Source: Daucus carota subsp. sativus
Lineage: Eukaryota; Streptophyta; Magnoliopsida; Apiales; Apiaceae
Assembly: GCF_001625215.2 (NCBI RefSeq)
Contig: NC_030385.2
Span: forward strand, 34,559,598-34,623,597
Direction: 5' to 3'
Length of the DNA stretch: 64,000 bases
Made by a program: the position numbers and the translations under genes. The notes under the pieces were generated by a model that was not told where the DNA came from, did no database searches, and saw nothing but the letters and a program-made list of their open reading frames with translations. Shown here in pieces: positions 44,940 through 56,499 of this stretch. How positions within the stretch are numbered: position 1 is the first letter of the stretch; each line of letters starts with the position of its first letter.

Positions 44940-47340
44940 TGATGCTATTAGATAATATACATGTTTGACTGTGCACAGTTTGCTTAAAAACAAGATATTA
45001 ATTTTGAGGATTAAAACATAGGGTGTGGACACTGTTTCTTCAGCCCAAACCGTAAAAAGCTCAAATGATATAAGCTTTTATCAAATAATGGACCGGGCTC
45101 ACTTATTGTTTCTTTTCTGCATTGTATACTTGACTTGGATATTTCTTGTGATCTTTCTCTTTCATCCCCCTCGAAGGAAGAGTGGTAAAGAAATTCACAA
45201 TTCTTAACTCGGAGAGTATAAAATATATTCATCCTTCAATTCTTAAATAATATTTTTATATCATTTCCTTGTTTGTTTGTTTTTTTTTGAGAAAAATATC
45301 ATTTCCTTGTTGATCACCGCACATGATATGGCCCAAACATAACACGGGTTTAACATCTCTTTCATCCTTTTTTTTTTATCATGCATAACTTACATATTAA
45401 TATTTTTAGAACCTCTCTATAAAATGTACTCATCCTTTAACCTTTATATCATATTGTTTCTTTAATCCCCCACCCCCACACATAATACCGTCCCAACATA
45501 ACACCGCTCCAACATAAAATTACCCCACGTCCCTACATAACACCGCCCCAGCATAACACTGCCCCAACATAACACCATTCCACATAAAATCACCCCACAT
45601 AACACCGTCTCAACATCTCTTTCATCCTCTCTTTTTATTCAGCCCCCAACCTACTTCCATATTATTTCTTATTAACCTCTCCCACATAACACCGCTCCCA
45701 AATAACACCATCCCAACATCTCTTTCATCCTATCTCTTTTTATCACGCAAACAATCCTACTAATTTTAATAGTTGAAGCTTACGATTGGAATCAAAGTTC
45801 CATTTTTGTATTTTTGGTCGATTGTTGATTTGTTATCCCGGTAGGAAGCTTTTTCTAGATTTTTGTCCAGCATATCTTTTTTACTTAATCTGCATGTTAT
45901 TTCTTATAGTTGCTGAAAGTTCCAGATCCGGAACTTCCTCGATTCCGATTTAGATGAGTAAGTGGACTAAACCAATTTCTTCAATTTTTGTATATTAGAT
46001 ATACTATTTTTTTAGTAACATTATTTGTATATACTACAGGAAACAATGAAGAAAGTGCTTCATCAAATCATCCATGTATCTCCTCCAACAACTATCCCAC
46101 TTCGCCTGATCTGCAAGTAACTTCTTCATATCAATTTAATTAAATACCACTTGTTTAAAATGTTTGATAGGTCATATTTTATGAAAGCATGTAGATATAC
46201 TTGCAATTGTTAATTTTCTTCTCATTATCTATTTGATTGATAATTAAATGGGTTCTTATTTTGTTGATAATAATATTATTTATTTATTTTTATTTATTAT
46301 CGAATAACCTTAACCTTTTATTTTTTATTTTTCAATAGACTTAAATATATTTGTGTTTCCATGTTATCAGCGAGCGATCCACTTGTGGTTCTGCTAGCCG
46401 AATTCTCCGCGGTGCTAGTACGTTTCCACTCGGGTGGTTCAGATAATGATCAAGAAGGTTGAGCCCACAAAGTTGCTTACAACATGGCTTGAGCCATGTT
46501 CATCAAAGGAGCCGTGCAGCTGTGGGATTTTCCAAGTCTTAGCTGAAAAGCCTCAACTTCGCAAAGTTGAGATTTATCCGAGAAATGGTCAACTGTTGGC
46601 AATTTGCAAGAACTGGGCGCTGGGATGTTGCATGGGAATCACTTCGAGCTCCTCAGAGGCACCCGCAACTCGAAACCGGAGGCACCCGGTTCAAGATCAT
46701 ATTTCAGGGACGTAATTGCCTCTATTTCGGATAATAAATTTGGGAACATGACTCTAAAGATTAATTTTCAAGCATCAAAGAAAGGAGAGAGTGTATAAGA
46801 TTACTCTGAAGATGAGATGAATTATTGTAAAGAGTAAGAGAAGAGTTGAAGCTCTTTTCACATTTTTGAGAATATTAGCGAGTTCATACTGAAATGTACA
46901 CACTGTACAGTATTATTGTTTTTATACGTGGAAAGCTTTCACTATTGTGAGCATCTCCAGGAGCCTCCTTGTTGGCTCCTAAATATAATATAAAAAATGT
47001 GACTTTTAGCAATTTAGGGCAAAGTTAAGAGTGTAAACTCCAACAATACTCTCTACATCTCTTCTCTATTTAATATTTTATTCATATATTGGACTCCACT
47101 ATAACAAAAGAGAGAGAAAAATGGAGGTGAATTGGAGGGAAGGATTTTTTATATTGTGAAAAAATAAGTTAAGAGCAATGGGGCGGCTCTTAACTTTGAG
47201 GAGAGAGGAGAGAGAAAGAAGAGCCTCTTAGTAATTAAAAGAGCCACTAAGAGTCTCTTGAAGCAACATTTTTCCTCTCCCTCCTAAAATTTCAAGTTAG
47301 GAGCCTAAATGAAGAGTCTCTTGGAGATGCTCTAACAAAC
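44940..47340 (+). pseudogene. Array cassette, unit 2, with the longest open frame of units 1-3
   Basis: Same order as unit 1: minisatellite (about 45,480-45,610), exon-like pieces at about 45,915-45,960, 46,040-46,117 and 46,371-46,712. The last has an open frame reading VQIMIKKVEPTKLL, LEPCSSKEPCSCGIFQVLAE and RKVEIYPRNGQLLAICKNW, 93 codons to a TAA at 46,715. I do not recognise the protein. A MITE (46,949-47,332) interrupts the cassette tail. Whether anything is still expressed cannot be told. Confidence 0.5.
46949..47332. mobile_element. GAGCATCTCC-type MITE unique to unit 2
   Basis: 384 bp with ends GAGCATCTCCAGGAG and CTCTTGGAGATGCTC; interior like the MITE at 6485-6941 without its tandem duplication. 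Units 1, 3 and 4 have the empty site CACTATTGTGTAACAAAC (39,942; 53,055; 57,899; 58,240). Comparison shows no clear target duplication. Confidence 0.88.
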
Positions 47341-47369
47341 TTATCTAAATATCTTTGGTTGTCTGTCTA

Positions 47370-49170
47370 ATTTTTAGGGATGAAAATACGAGATTAAACT
47401 TCAATGCAAGTCCACGTATTATTAATCAAACTCGTTATCAATAATATAATCAATCAAACTTGGATACTCAAGCCTAACAATACTCAAGCATCTGCTCTCA
47501 AGCGATATCTAAGTCTACATCCCGAGCACACATAACAAACACAATATGACTATGTATATATAGTCATCTCAAAGTTAGCTAAATCAGCATTTAATTCTGA
47601 AATACCCAACTCCAATTAGAATCCAATTCTGAAATCTAACTCAAATCAAAATCCAATTCGTACACTTATTTGACACGTCATTGATCAACAGCTGCTCACT
47701 TATTCTTCATTTTTCTGCATTGTATACTTAACTTGGATATTTGTCCTCATCTCTTTCTCTTACAGCCCCCCTCAAGGGAGGAGTGGTAAAGCCATTTACA
47801 ATTCCCAACTTGGAGATTATAAGATCAAGTTGATATATAGGCAGGGAGTGCTTTTGTAACTAAATCTGCAGGTTGTTGTCCAGTAGCTAAGTGCGCAGGA
47901 AGCATGGTGTAGGCGGACCCAGACATTTTCATCTGCCCGGGCTAATCTTTCCCTACTGTAACTATAAGATGTTGATACCAAAATTTATGTCCAAGCTGTA
48001 AAACTAAAATATTTTGTTTTAAGTCTTCAGGTTCAGTGTTTTAAATATTTTTTATTATTGAAAAATCTGCTGATAAATTTTTAAAAAATATTTTATCAAT
48101 TTACTATTCACGCTATTATTTGACTAAAAATCTCTGTTAAATTCTCGATAAATTCTGAATCGATAGGCCAACCAATTAGTTTTGATTCCCAATTTCTACG
48201 ATCACGTCTTTAACTTAAATTTTTTAGTAGTATAGTCGATGAGAATTATATTTTTAGTTTATTTCTAAGAAACTTAAAATTAATTTGGAAGCATTTTATT
48301 TCTTCTTAATATTTATTAGGAAAGAAATATTTAAAAGGTATAGGTGAAAACATTTTTCTTAAAATTATATATTTTATGAATATAATATTCTTAGTCTGCT
48401 AGCACAAGATTCAAAAATATAAAAACCACATAGAAATTAATATAAATTGCAGGAGGTTATTAAGGAACGAAAAATATTAATTATAACATCGACATAAAAC
48501 GAGGAGACAAATTTAGGCATATATTGAAATTAAAAAATGAAATAAATTATTTTAATAACATAACTAGTATTAAATGATATTTTTAATTTTTAAAGATACA
48601 TATAAGCTACACAAATCCGCTCACTCTCTCACTCATTGTGTTCTGCTAGAATATCAAGACTATCCTGTCCTGGAGTTGATTTCTCTCGAAACTTGCCCGG
48701 GCTAAATCTTAAACGAAAGATAAACGTAGTGGTAGAATTTTGCAAACTGCAAATATGGACCGGGCTTGAGCCCACCGTAGCCCTAACGGCGGTCCGCCCA
48801 CTGATACTTCTCACGCGTAATATGACAATCAATGTCCATGTGGTTTATGCATTCATGAAATACGGGATTAGATGCGATATAGAGGCTGATTGATTGTCAC
48901 AGAGGAGGGCAACAGGTATAGCAGAAAGGATACTTAGATCCTTGAGTAATGATAGCAGCCAAGCAATTTAAAATGTGGTATCAGACTATCAGTCATAGAA
49001 CGAAAATCTTCTTCAGCAGAGGATCATGAGACAGTAGGCTGTTTCTTACTTCTCCAGCCTACTAAAGAATGACCAAGGAGGATACCAGAGCCAGCAGCAG
49101 ACTGATGAGTGATTTGACAGGAAGCTCAGTTAGCATCACAGAATGCAGTGAGCTGAGACAAGCTAGCAGA
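47370..49170 (-). mobile_element. Broken Ty1/copia 3' remnant (RNase H end, polypurine tract, LTR), unit 2
   Basis: Fossil LTR retrotransposon of the Ty1/copia superfamily in minus orientation. Parts: the C-terminal RNase H region at about 48,800-49,170 and 47,770-47,910, a purine tract (TTGAGGGGGG on the minus strand) just before the LTR, and an LTR beginning TGTAAGAG at 47,764 and running down to about 47,370. Gag, protease, integrase and most of reverse transcriptase are absent. It is clearly broken, and a DNA element of about 890 bp is inserted in it. A sister remnant lies at 58,290-59,220. Age cannot be given without LTR pairs; the two remnants are visibly similar but diverged. Confidence 0.8.
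47912..48798. mobile_element. Non-autonomous DNA element nested in the copia remnant
   Basis: About 887 bp with short inverted ends GGCGGACC and GGTCCGCC interrupt the copia sequence, which is continuous in the sister remnant near 58,832. A word TGCCCGGGCTAA occurs near both ends (47,934 and 48,694). No gene is recognised inside and the target duplication is unresolved. Confidence 0.65.
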
Positions 49171-49253
49171 GATTCCTCTCCAAGAAGATACGACAGTGCT
49201 GCACCAACTAAACAGCCTATTCCCCAAAGCAGCTTATCAATCTCATCACTCAT
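49171..49253 (-). pseudogene. SP1-like exon 1 fragment (unit 3)
   Basis: Exon 1 of the SP1-like gene is intact in frame (MSDEIDKLLWGIGCLVGAAL) but is cut at 49,171, where copia sequence starts. Exons 2 and 3 are lost. Confidence 0.88.
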
Positions 49254-50935
49254 CTTTCTTCACTCTTCACTTCTGTTTCGAACCAACTTGTTGAACCCAA
49301 AAGCTTGTTTCTGAAATTGTTTACTTTGCTGTTTAGTCAAGGAGCTTTACAGGGGTGTAGTAGGCTTGTCGAGGTCTTGTCAACAACAAATAAGGCTCTT
49401 GGCTTGTACGAAAAGAAACGGGGCCTTTCTCTCTCTAAAGCGTAGACAACAAAACTCAAGAGATCGGTGGCGTTTGTTTGCGACTTTTCTTGCAAACAGT
49501 TTGCGTAAAGAAGTAAAAAAAATTTTAAATTTTATTTAATAGTTTCTACTTGTTTTTCAAACACTTTATTATTTTATGGAACATTAATATGCCAGCAGTT
49601 TCAAAATAATAATGGTATTAATTTTCTGCACAAAATTTGAGATATAGAAAATTATTTTTCAATTTTTTTTAAAAAAATTAACATCTATATTCTTATTTAG
49701 AAATGATAATTAAAAAAATAATATATAAAAATGTCTTAAAAAAATAATATATTAAAAAAATATCTTTTTACACATTATGTATAAAAAAAAATCAAAATTA
49801 CTATTATTTTGAAATGGAAGGAGTGGTATAAAACTTTTCTTAAATTTTTAGACATTATTATTTCATATTTTTGACGGCTAATACTTTCTCAAATATTAAA
49901 TACCAATTTATTAATAATCAATATATATTTTAATTTGAATGAAAAATAATTTATAATTAAATATAGAACCAATATACAAATAATATTATTCGAATGCAGA
50001 CAATATCCCAACACGAATCTAATTAAAGATAAAGATAACTAGTTTAAATAATTTGTGAGATGAAAATCTCGAATGTTAAAGAAAATTGTCTTTATCCTTT
50101 GTTTAATAGAAAATGATCACAAAATTGTTTAAATTTTAGGTTTGTGGTGTGTAATCTAAGTAAAATCAAACATATATGAAATGTGAACACGCAACGCCGC
50201 TTTTTTCGAATAAGCCAATTCATTTGGGACCCTGCAGATCCACTCTTTGTCCTATTCAAAGATGAGTACGTCCTCTGTCTCCGTGTTTTCACATCGAGAA
50301 TTATTTGCAGATGAAGAGATGTCAAAGGGGCTTCTTACTTCCCAAACAGATCCTCCTACATCTATATATAAACGCCGGTTTATCAAGAAGACGCAAGAAA
50401 AGTATCATTTGACTTTAACGGAATCCGTTAAGAAAAATGAAAAAATATGAAAATTTTGAAAAACATTAAAAAAATATGAAAGAAAATGTAAAAACTTCGA
50501 AAAAATCTAAAAATTTTGAAAAAAAATTTAAAACTTCGAAAAAATCTGGAAATTTAGAAAAAAATCTGAAATTTTTTTAATTTCAAAAATTTAGGTATAT
50601 TTTTTGAATTTTCAGATTTTTTTGATTGTTTTCAAAAATTTTAGAATTTTTTCGAAGTTTTTATATTTTTTCATATTTTTTTAAAAAATCCATATTCGTT
50701 AAAGTTTACTCAAAATTTTCAGTTTTTTTAAGTTTTCATAGTTTTTTTTTGTTTTTTTAACGGATTCCGTTAAAGTTAACTGATACCTAACGGCGCAGTA
50801 ACCTAAATGCAAACTTTTATTAGTTCAGTGAGTTGACTGTAAGTTAAATCGAGTTTTGTGATCCGTTTGCAAACTTTTTGAGTTCAGTGACCCAACTGCA
50901 AGTTGGTCATGAGTTCAATGATCTTTTTGCCTATT
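49254..50935. other. Unit 3 spacer where UGT85 would be expected; AT-rich hairpin element
   Basis: No gene is seen. 49,850-50,195 repeats 41,367-41,730. Then, in place of UGT85, there are about 735 bp of other DNA with an inverted repeat: CTTTAACGGAATCCGTTAA near 50,413-50,431 and TTAACGGATTCCGTTAAAG near 50,757-50,775, enclosing runs of AAAATTTTGAAAAA and their complements. It looks like a foldback element or MITE of unknown family. Confidence 0.6.
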
Positions 50936-53260
50936 AACCTTAATTTTGAGGATTAAAACATAGGGTGTGGACACTGTTTCTTCAGCCCAGACCGTAAAAA
51001 GCTCAAATGATATAAGCTTTTATCAAATAATGGACCGGGCTCACTTATTGTTTCTTTTCTGCATTGTTTTCTTGACTTGGATATTTCTCGTGATCTCTTT
51101 CTCTTTCATCCCCTTGAAGGAAGAGTGATGAAGAAATTTGGATATTTCTCGTGATCTCTTTTTCTTTCATCCCCCTCGAAGAAAGAGTGATAAAGAAATT
51201 TACAATTCTTAACTCGGAGAGTATAAAATATATTCATCCTTCAATCCTTAAATGATTTTTTTATATCATTTCCTTGTTTGTTTGTTTTTTTTTTTGAGAA
51301 AAATATCATTTCCTTATTGATCACCGCACATAATATGGCCCAAACATAACACGCGTTTAACATCTCTTTCATCCTATCCTTTTTTATCATGCATAACATA
51401 CATAATATTTTTGGAACCCCTCTATAAAATGTACTCATCTTTTAACCTTTATATCATATTGTTTCTTTAATCCCCCACCCCCACACATAATACCGTCCCA
51501 ACATAACACCGCTCCAACATAAAATCACCCCTACATAACACCGCTCCAACATAAAATCACCCCACGCCCCTACATAACACCGCCCCAACATAACACCACC
51601 CCAACATAAAAGCGCCCCAACATAACACCGCTACACATAAAATCACCCCACATAACACTACCTCACCATCTCTTTCATCCTCTCTTTTTATTTAGCCCCC
51701 AACCTACTTCCATATTATTTCTTATTAACCTCCCCCACATGACACCGTTCCCAAATAACACCTTCCCAACATCTCTTTCATCCTATCTCTTTTTTATCAC
51801 GCAAACAAAACCCCCATATCCTATCTATCCCATCGACATCTACAATTGCAACAATCTTATCAATTATAATAGTTAAAACTTACGACTGGAATCAAAGTTC
51901 CATTTTTATATTTTTGGTCGATTGTTGATTTGTTATCCCGGTAGGAAGCTTTTTCTATATTTTTGTCCGACATATCTTTTTTACCTAATCTGCATGTTAT
52001 TTCTTATAGTTGCTGAAAGTTCAAGATCCGGCACTTCCCCATTCCGATTTAGATGAGTAAGTGGACTAAACCAATTTCTTCAAATTTTATATATTAGATA
52101 TACTATTTTTTTAATAACATTATTTGTATATAATGCAGGAAACAATGAAGAAAGTGCTTCATCAAATCATCCATGTATCTCCTCCAACAACCATCCCAGT
52201 TGGCCAGATCTGCAAGTAACTTCTTCATATCAATTTAATTAAATACCACTTGTTTAAAATGTTTGATAAGCCTATTTTATGAAAGCATATAGATATACAT
52301 ACAATTTGTTAATTTTCTGCACATTATCTATTTGATTGATAATTAAATGAGTTCTTCTTTTGTTGATAATAATATTACTTATTTATTTTTATTATTATTG
52401 AATAACCTTCGCCTTTTATTTTTTTATTTTTCAATAGACTTAAATATATACGTGTTACCATGTTATCAGTGAGCGATCCGCTTGTGGTTCTGCTAGCCAA
52501 ATTCTCCGCGGTGCTAGTTCGTTTCCACTCGGGTGGTTCAGACAATGATCAAGAAGGTTGTGCCCACAAAGTTGCTTACAACATGGCTTGAGCCATGTTC
52601 ATCAAAGGAGCCGCGCAGCTGTGGGATTTTCCAAGTCTCGGCTGAAAAGCCTCAACTTCGCAAAGTTGAATTTATCCGAGAAATGGTCAACTGTTAAGTC
52701 GAGACTACATGACTCTAAAGATACCTACTAAGTCGTGACTACATGACTCTAAAGGTTTGAGGAATTGTTTTACCCGGAAACAAAAACATATGAGATTATG
52801 CAATAGGCTCTAAGGACATTTTTTTCGAACAAGACTAATTTTCAAGCATCAAAGGAAGGAGAGAGCGTGTAAGATTACTCCGAAGATGAGATGAATTACT
52901 GTTAGTTTGTGTAAACTGCATAATAGTTTGTGTAAATTGCATAAAGAGTAAGAAAAAAGTTGAAGCTCTCTTCACATTTCTGAGAATATTAGAAAGTTCA
53001 TGCTGAAATGTGTACACTATACAGTATTATTGTTTTTATACATGAAAAACTTTCACTATTGTGTAACAAACTTATCTAAATATCTTTGGTTTTCTAACTA
53101 ATTTTTACGGATGAAAATACGAGATTATTCAACTTCAATGCAAGTTCACGTATTATTATTAATCAAACTCGTTATCAATAATATAATCAATCAAACTTAG
53201 ATACTCAAGCCTTTATTTAAACTTGGATACGTGAACTTTAATGCAAGTTCACATATTGTT
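50936..53260 (+). pseudogene. Array cassette, unit 3
   Basis: Same order as units 1 and 2: minisatellite (about 51,480-51,745), exon-like pieces at about 52,015-52,060, 52,140-52,217 and 52,470-52,695. The last piece is shorter than in unit 2, with the GNGQLLAICKNW-coding part missing. It ends in the same LTR-like tail and joint to SP1-like sequence as unit 1. Confidence 0.55.
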
Positions 53261-53979
53261 TGTCTGGATCAAGCAAACAATAAATAGTTTTGATTTTTAA
53301 TCAGAATTACACAAAAAATAAAATTTAAACAATACTTTAGGAGTAATAAAACCAACCAATATAAATATATATGTATACTACTACTGGAATTTTTCGGGTT
53401 TAATATTGAGTCCATATCATATTTTGGATTCAGATCGGATTTCAGTTCAAAATACCAGATATCCAAATCCAAATTTATTTGTTTCAGAAATTAAATTAAA
53501 ATCCAAAAACACGTAGACAAATCGGATTTTTCAGTAATGACTAAAGATTGTAGATTATTTCACCGCCTCATGAAGAATCACGGCCTTGGCTTTGCTAGAC
53601 TCCAACTTAAGTGCCCTGTTCGAGCCGACTATTCCAGATACAGTGATGATCAAAGGCAACACTATGGACGTATGATCAAATAACAGTGCTGAGAAAACAA
53701 GAGATTAGCAAAGGCAGATGATGAATAAATTTTAGCATAGCTTTATCAAAATCTCAGCATACTTACACAAATCCTTTATTTGAGCTACGCAAAAAACCCT
53801 CCCAAGCGATTCAGCATTTCTGTAAACAAGAGAGTCAGATACTAGGATTTAAATTACAAAACCGAAGATTACACGTAAAAATTAACTCACATTCGAGATT
53901 CCTCTCCAAGAAGATACGACAGTGCTGCACCAACTAAACAGCCTATTCCTTAACGCAGCTTATCAATCTCATCACTCAT
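53261..53979 (-). pseudogene. SP1-like exons 1-3 fragment (unit 4)
   Basis: It matches 32,040-32,739. Exon 3 keeps the full length that unit 2 lost. Exon 1 has a stop at codon 10 (CTG CGT TAA in place of TGG). The start codon is at 53,979. Confidence 0.9.
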
Positions 53980-54206
53980 CTTTGTTCACTCTTCTCTTCT
54001 GTTTCGAAAGAACTTGTAGAACCCAAAAGCCTGTTTCTGAAATTTACTTTGCTCTTTCGTCAAGATCTCCTGTTGTTATCAGTAACTTTTTGAAAATAGC
54101 CAAATAAATCAAGTTGGCTTGTAGGAAAAAACATCAACGGTCAGTAGGTCACACAGTAGCCCTGTTTGGAAGGGTTTTTTTCTGAAAGACGCGGCTTATT
54201 TTTTTT

Positions 54207-55339
54207 GGTAAAATAGATTTTTTTGCCACTCAACTTATTGTGTTTTTAGAAACTTACCACCTAACTAATTTTTTTTTCCTTTTACTCACTAATGTTAGGT
54301 TTGGTTTTCTTTTTAGCCACCAGCTTAGGTTCGGATTTGATTACTAGCATTATGATAGTTTTCTGTAGCATCATTTATATATAGTGATAATATGTAATAT
54401 TTTGATGATGTGTCGTATGTTTATATATTTATATATAGCAACAATAATATAACATGAGCCGATGAAAAATTAAAATCTGGAAAAATCGGAATTAGAATTC
54501 AAAAAATTCAATAAAACATGAATATGAAATCAATGACTTCAAACAATTCACCCTGTCTCATAAGATAAAGTGTATTTGAGTGATATGATGAATCATCTTT
54601 CGCTATTAAAGTTTCAATCTACTAGCTCAGTCTAAGATCTCTCCGGAATTTATCTTCAAATATTTTAATAACTTTATCTGATTACAATTTTCAAGATAAA
54701 TAAATAAAGAGGAAAACTTTATATAATGCATCATTTTATGTTAATTACTCCATTCGTCCCTCTCATTTGTTTATAGCTTCGTCCCTCTTATTAATTTATA
54801 ATTTTTTCTACTGCTTGGCACATATTTAAGACTCTTATAAAACATAGTTTCATAACTTATTTTTGTGATTTTTTTTTGCGTGTAAAAATTTAAAGGCTCT
54901 GAATTTTCATTCGGAAGAAAAAAATAAATTATTTATGAAACTACATCTTTTAAAAGCCATAAAAATATTATATATAAAGATACAAACATATATCAAATCA
55001 TCAAAACATTACAGACTAACACTATATTTTAATAATGCTACACAGAAAATGTAATGCTAATAATCAAATCCGAACCTAACTTCAGTGACAAAAAGAAAAG
55101 CTGAATCTAACATTAGTGAGTAAAATTAAAAAAATTATAGTTGGGTGGTTAGTTTCTAAAGACGCAATAAGTTCAGTGACAAATTTTTTTATCATAATGC
55201 TAGTTTTCAAATCCGAACCTAAGTTGGTGGCTAAAACAAAATCCAAATCTAACATTAGTGAGTAAAAGGAAAAAAAATTAGTTGGGTGGTAAGTTTCTAA
55301 AAGTACAATAAGTTGAGTGGAAAAAAAATCTATTTTCCC
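54207..55339. mobile_element. Large foldback element with arms of about 140 bp and a third partial arm
   Basis: The left arm (54,207-54,360; AAAATAGATTTTTTTGCCAC and on, including ACTCACTAATGTTAGGTTTG) is complementary to the right arm (55,195-55,339). A second right-type arm (about 55,035-55,190) lies just inside, so the element has an extra copy of its arm. The interior is AT-rich and non-coding. Poly-T flanks hide the target duplication. Structure suggests a Mutator-like or foldback group. Confidence 0.8.
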
Positions 55340-55899
55340 TTTTTTTTAGAATGTTTTTACAAAAATTGTAGATGTAATAAATGTTAAGTGATTGTGTTAT
55401 ATTTAATAAAAAAAATTAAATATTTATTTTACAAAAATGTAGAGCTGTATTACTTGTATGTACTTTTTTTGAAATAAACTCTTATTTCTGAAAAATAAGT
55501 TTAGTCAAACGTTCATAATATCTTTCTTGTTTATAATACTCTCTCTTTTCAAAATAATAGATTTTTTACACGTCGTTTGAGATGCAAAAAAATACTCCAA
55601 TATTTTTGTGTGCTCCAAATAAAATATATGTGTGTGTGTTATTATATAAGAGAATAATAATCATCCATAATTATACTATTATGAAATCATATTTAAAAAT
55701 CAACTTTTTTTCGAATTTCAGGTGTTAAATTGATTATTATATATAATTGGAAAAAACTGTACACAAGAAATTGAGAATATTGATGTTAAGAAATTGTAAA
55801 ATATTTAATGAAATATGTTAAAAGAAATTTTTTCTTCGTCCAAAGGGTAAAAAGAAAAAATAACTTTATGTGATTTTAAGGAGTGATTTTTTCTTGAGC
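55340..55899. other. AT-rich spacer of unit 4
   Basis: No gene or element is supported. It contains short T and A runs and a TGTGTGTG microsatellite at about 55,630. Confidence 0.4.
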
Positions 55900-56320
55900 G
55901 CGACCCAACATAACATATATATTAATATCTTCTACCTCTGCACATAACATGGCCCAAACATAATACGGGAAAATGTTTCAACTTTTATATAATACTTTCA
56001 TATATTATTTCTTTATCAATATAACACCCCCAACATAAAATTACCCAACATAACACCGCCCTAACATAAAATCACCCTCACATAATACCGCCCCAGCATA
56101 ACACCGTTCCAACATAATATCACCCCAATATAACACCGCCCCAACATAAAATTACCCAACATAACACCGCTCCAACATAAAATCACCCTCACATAATGCC
56201 GCCCCAGCATAACACCGTTACAACATAATATCACCCCAATATAACACCGTCCCAACATAACACCGCTCCAATGTAAAATCACCCCAACATAAAACCGCCT
56301 CAACATCTCTTTCATCCTCT
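55900..56320. repeat. CAACATAACACCGCC minisatellite (unit 4)
   Basis: About 20 degenerate units alternate CAACATAACACCGC and CAACATAAAATCACC. The same satellite is at 38,455-38,725, 45,480-45,610 and 51,480-51,745. Unit numbers differ between the four cassettes. An open frame on the minus strand (56,061-56,315) arises only from the repeat. Confidence 0.9.
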
Positions 56321-56499
56321 CTTTTTATTCAGCCCCCAACCTACTTCCATATTATTTCTTATTAACCTCCCCACACAACACCGCTCCCAGATAACACCGT
56401 CCCAAAATCTCTTTTTATCACGCTAACCAAAGCCCCATCTCCATCTATCCCCCTAGACATCTACAACCGCAACAATCTTATCAATTATTTTAGTTAAAA

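Noticed and set aside
56061-56315. 84-codon minus-strand open frame with repeating GVILCWSGVMLG-like peptide
   Set aside because: It is produced by the CAACATAACACCG minisatellite read on the other strand, with no splice or start context.
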